Shown here: one piece after another, positions 62,404-64,000 of the stretch
How positions within the stretch are numbered: position 1 is the first letter of the stretch
Layout: each line of letters starts with the position of its first letter
Source: Burkholderia glumae LMG 2196 = ATCC 33617
GTDB lineage: Bacteria > Pseudomonadota > Gammaproteobacteria > Burkholderiales > Burkholderiaceae
Reading direction: 5' to 3'
DNA: 64,000 nt
Assembly (NCBI RefSeq): GCF_000960995.1
Contig: NZ_CP009435.1
Span: forward strand, 3,224,001-3,288,000
Program-made: the position numbers and the translations under genes
Notes under the pieces: generated by a model
The model's input: the letters and a program-made list of their open reading frames with translations, nothing else
What the model was told of the DNA's origin: nothing
Databases searched by the model: none

Positions 62404-63219
62404 TCAGGCCGGCTGCGTGCCCGCGGCGGCGTGTGCGGCGGCCAGCGCGACCAGAAAGCGCTGCAGGATGCCCGACGAATAGCTCGCGGCGATCTCGGCG
62501 AGGAAGTTGGTAAACGACGCGGTGGCATGGTCGTCGGCGGTATCGGAGATGGTGCGCACCACCGCGCACGGCACGCCGTACTCGTGGCAGACCTGGGCCA
62601 GCGCCGCGCCCTCCATCTCCACGGCCAGCGCGTCGGGCACGGCCTCGCGCAGCGCCGCCACTTCGTGCGCGCTGGAGACGAAGCGGTCGCCGCTGACGAT
62701 GAGCCCGCTATGCACGCGCGCGCCGCGCAGCCGGAACCGCTCGTTCAGCTCGGCGCCGCGCTCGGCCACGAAACCGTCGCAGGCGGCGCGCAGCGCGGCC
62801 GACAGCGCCGCGTCGGCCGCGAAGCGCGTCACGCCGAGCAGCGGCACTTCGTGGCGCGGGAAGATCGGCGAGGCGTCCAGGTCGTGCTGCAGCAACTGGC
62901 TCGCCACCACCACGTCGCCCACCGCGATCTCGCGCGCCACGCCGCCCGCCACGCCCGAAAACACCACGGCGCGCACGTTGAAGCGATGGATCAGCGCGGT
63001 CGTGGTGGTGGCCGCGGCCACCTTGCCGACGCGCGCCAGCGTCACCACGCACGGCACGCCCCAGGCGGTGCCGAGGTGGTATTCGCGCTGGCCGAGCGTG
63101 ATCGTCTCGAGCGCGCCTTCGGTCTCCATCCGGGCGACCAGGTCGCCGAGTTCCTGCGGCAGCGCGGCGAGGATGCCGAGCGGCCGTTTCCTGTCGTAGG
63201 GCATCTGCATCCTCGTCAT
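62404..63219 (-). CDS. mtnN: 5'-methylthioadenosine/S-adenosylhomocysteine nucleosidase
   Basis: 271 aa from the ATG at 63219, which overlaps the uvrD stop by four bases; ATGs at 63210 and 63204 are alternatives. Segments GILAALPQELGDLVARMETE, VFSGVAGGVAREIAVGDVVV, DALAVEMEGAALAQVCHEYG and VRTISDTADDHA carry the adenine-binding and catalytic Asp positions of the PNP/UDP family MTAN. It cleaves MTA, SAH and 5'-deoxyadenosine to adenine. It is longer than the E. coli enzyme (232 aa), with a C-terminal extension. It would also clear 5'-deoxyadenosine made by radical SAM enzymes. Confidence 0.9.
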   Translation of the reverse strand: MTRMQMPYDRKRPLGILAALPQELGDLVARMETEGALETITLGQREYHLGTAWGVPCVVTLARVGKVAAATTTTALIHRFNVRAVVFSGVAGGVAREIAVGDVVVASQLLQHDLDASPIFPRHEVPLLGVTRFAADAALSAALRAACDGFVAERGAELNERFRLRGARVHSGLIVSGDRFVSSAHEVAALREAVPDALAVEMEGAALAQVCHEYGVPCAVVRTISDTADDHATASFTNFLAEIAASYSSGILQRFLVALAAAHAAAGTQPA

Positions 63220-64000
63220 TCCACTGCCTGAAGTTTCGCCACCGCGAGCGCGAGCCATTTCTCGCCGTGGCGCTTGAAGCGGACCTGCGCCTTCGCATCG
63301 GCGCCCTCGCCCTCGAGGGCCGTCACCGTGCCCTCGCCGAACTTGGTATGGAACACCGGCTGGCCGACCTTGAAGCCGTTGCCGGCCGCGCGCTGCGCGT
63401 TCGCGAACGCGGGCAGCGGCGCCGTCACGGCCGCGTCCACCACCGCGTCGCGCGTGCCGCCTGCGGCGCCGCCCGGCCGGGCGAACCAGTTGCGGCCCCA
63501 GCCGGCGTTGTCGGCGCGGCCGCCCCAGCGGCTGCCGGCCTCGACCTGCGGGGTGAGCCACTTCAGCACCTGCTGCGGCAGCTCGTCGAAGAAGCGCGAA
63601 CGGATGTTGTAGCGGGTCTGGCCGTGCAGCAGCCGGCTCTGCGCGAACGACAGGTAGAGCCGCTCCTTGGCACGCGTGATCGCCACGTACATCAGCCGGC
63701 GCTCCTCCTCGAGCCCGTCGGTTTCGAGCGCGCTGTTCTCGTGCGGGAACAGGCCTTCCTCGAGCCCGGTGATGAACACCGCCGAGAATTCGAGCCCCTT
63801 GGCCGCATGCACCGTCATCAGCTGCACCGCGTCCTGGCCGGCCTGGGCCTGATTGTCGCCGGCCTCCAGCGACGCATGCGAGAGAAAGCCCGCGAGCGGC
63901 GTCATGGTGTCGGGGTTCTGGGCCGGATCGTCGGGAGCGGCCGGCGCGAGCACGGCGCCGGCCGCGTCGCCGCCCGCCGCCAGTTCGGGCGCGGCGCTCG
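63216..64000 (-). CDS. uvrD: UvrD-family DNA helicase II, C-terminal part (gene continues beyond the window)
   Basis: About 261 codons are visible; the 5' part lies to the right of the window. Helicase motif V is VQLMTVHAAKGLEFSAVFIT and motif VI EEERRLMYVAITRAKERLYL. The C-terminal tail ends with a Tudor-like module (FKVGQPVFHTKFGEGTVTAL, VRFKRHGEKWLALAVAKL), as in UvrD. It is a 3'-5' helicase in nucleotide-excision and mismatch repair. It is translationally coupled to mtnN. Confidence 0.92.
   Translation of the reverse strand, partial: SAAPELAAGGDAAGAVLAPAAPDDPAQNPDTMTPLAGFLSHASLEAGDNQAQAGQDAVQLMTVHAAKGLEFSAVFITGLEEGLFPHENSALETDGLEEERRLMYVAITRAKERLYLSFAQSRLLHGQTRYNIRSRFFDELPQQVLKWLTPQVEAGSRWGGRADNAGWGRNWFARPGGAAGGTRDAVVDAAVTAPLPAFANAQRAAGNGFKVGQPVFHTKFGEGTVTALEGEGADAKAQVRFKRHGEKWLALAVAKLQAVE

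Overview
The window is high-GC chromosomal DNA of a Burkholderia-type betaproteobacterium. The evidence is the syntenic block thrS-infC-rpmI-rplT-pheS-pheT-ihfA-merR, the protein-level character of every housekeeping gene, and the scoAB, ETF-QO, AaeXAB-like and relA contexts. The species cannot be fixed from the sequence alone; a plant-associated member (glumae/gladioli/plantarii-like) is a guess.

Layout. (1) 1-1342: right end of an integrated element. A tyrosine recombinase ends about 100 bp from the 3' end of tRNA-Pro(GGG), so the island lies to the left of the window. (2) 1721-15409: accessory stretch with a DUF2917-like protein, a YfcF-type GST, a compact eight-gene leftward operon (KamA-like radical SAM aminomutase, Ldh-type dehydrogenase, class IV aminotransferase, TauD-like oxygenase, AurF-like di-iron N-oxygenase, metallo-beta-lactamase hydrolase, cupin, MFS exporter), its divergent MocR regulator, an orphan Flp pilin and a duplicated-domain lipoprotein. 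(3) 15516-23702: translation block with IF3 (AUC start), L35, L20, PheST, IHF-alpha, a MerR regulator, ThrS and tRNA-Val(GAC). thrS is preceded by a Thr-rich leader peptide and a terminator. (4) 23792-41272: core metabolism and envelope genes (relA, RidA, hydrolase, scoAB, LuxR, thioesterase, SDR, ETF-QO, aroC, MFS-PlsC fusion, CBS protein, Mpo1-like protein, BrkB, wrbA, DUF2069, FAD-linked oxidase). (5) 41.4-52.8 kb: IS-rich accessory region. A metallophosphoesterase is followed by a small catabolic module (LysR, porin, MFS importer, DapA-family lyase) whose lysR has been cut in two places by an IS5/IS427-type and an IS481-type element. A second IS427-type copy sits exactly on the porin stop codon, and an IS3/IS2-type element follows. 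(6) 52.9-64.0 kb: LysR-controlled aromatic-acid-type efflux operon (NodT, FUSC, DUF1656, HlyD), a chemoreceptor, a fosmidomycin-resistance-like exporter, MTA/SAH nucleosidase and the 3' end of uvrD.

The most interesting system is the MocR-controlled operon at 2.9-12.5 kb. It encodes amino-group migration, transamination or reduction, two iron oxygenases and an exporter, with no NRPS or PKS, and I do not recognise it as a described pathway. The second is the candidate threonine attenuator in front of thrS. The third is the double IS disruption of lysR, which can be rejoined in frame from the two target-site duplications.
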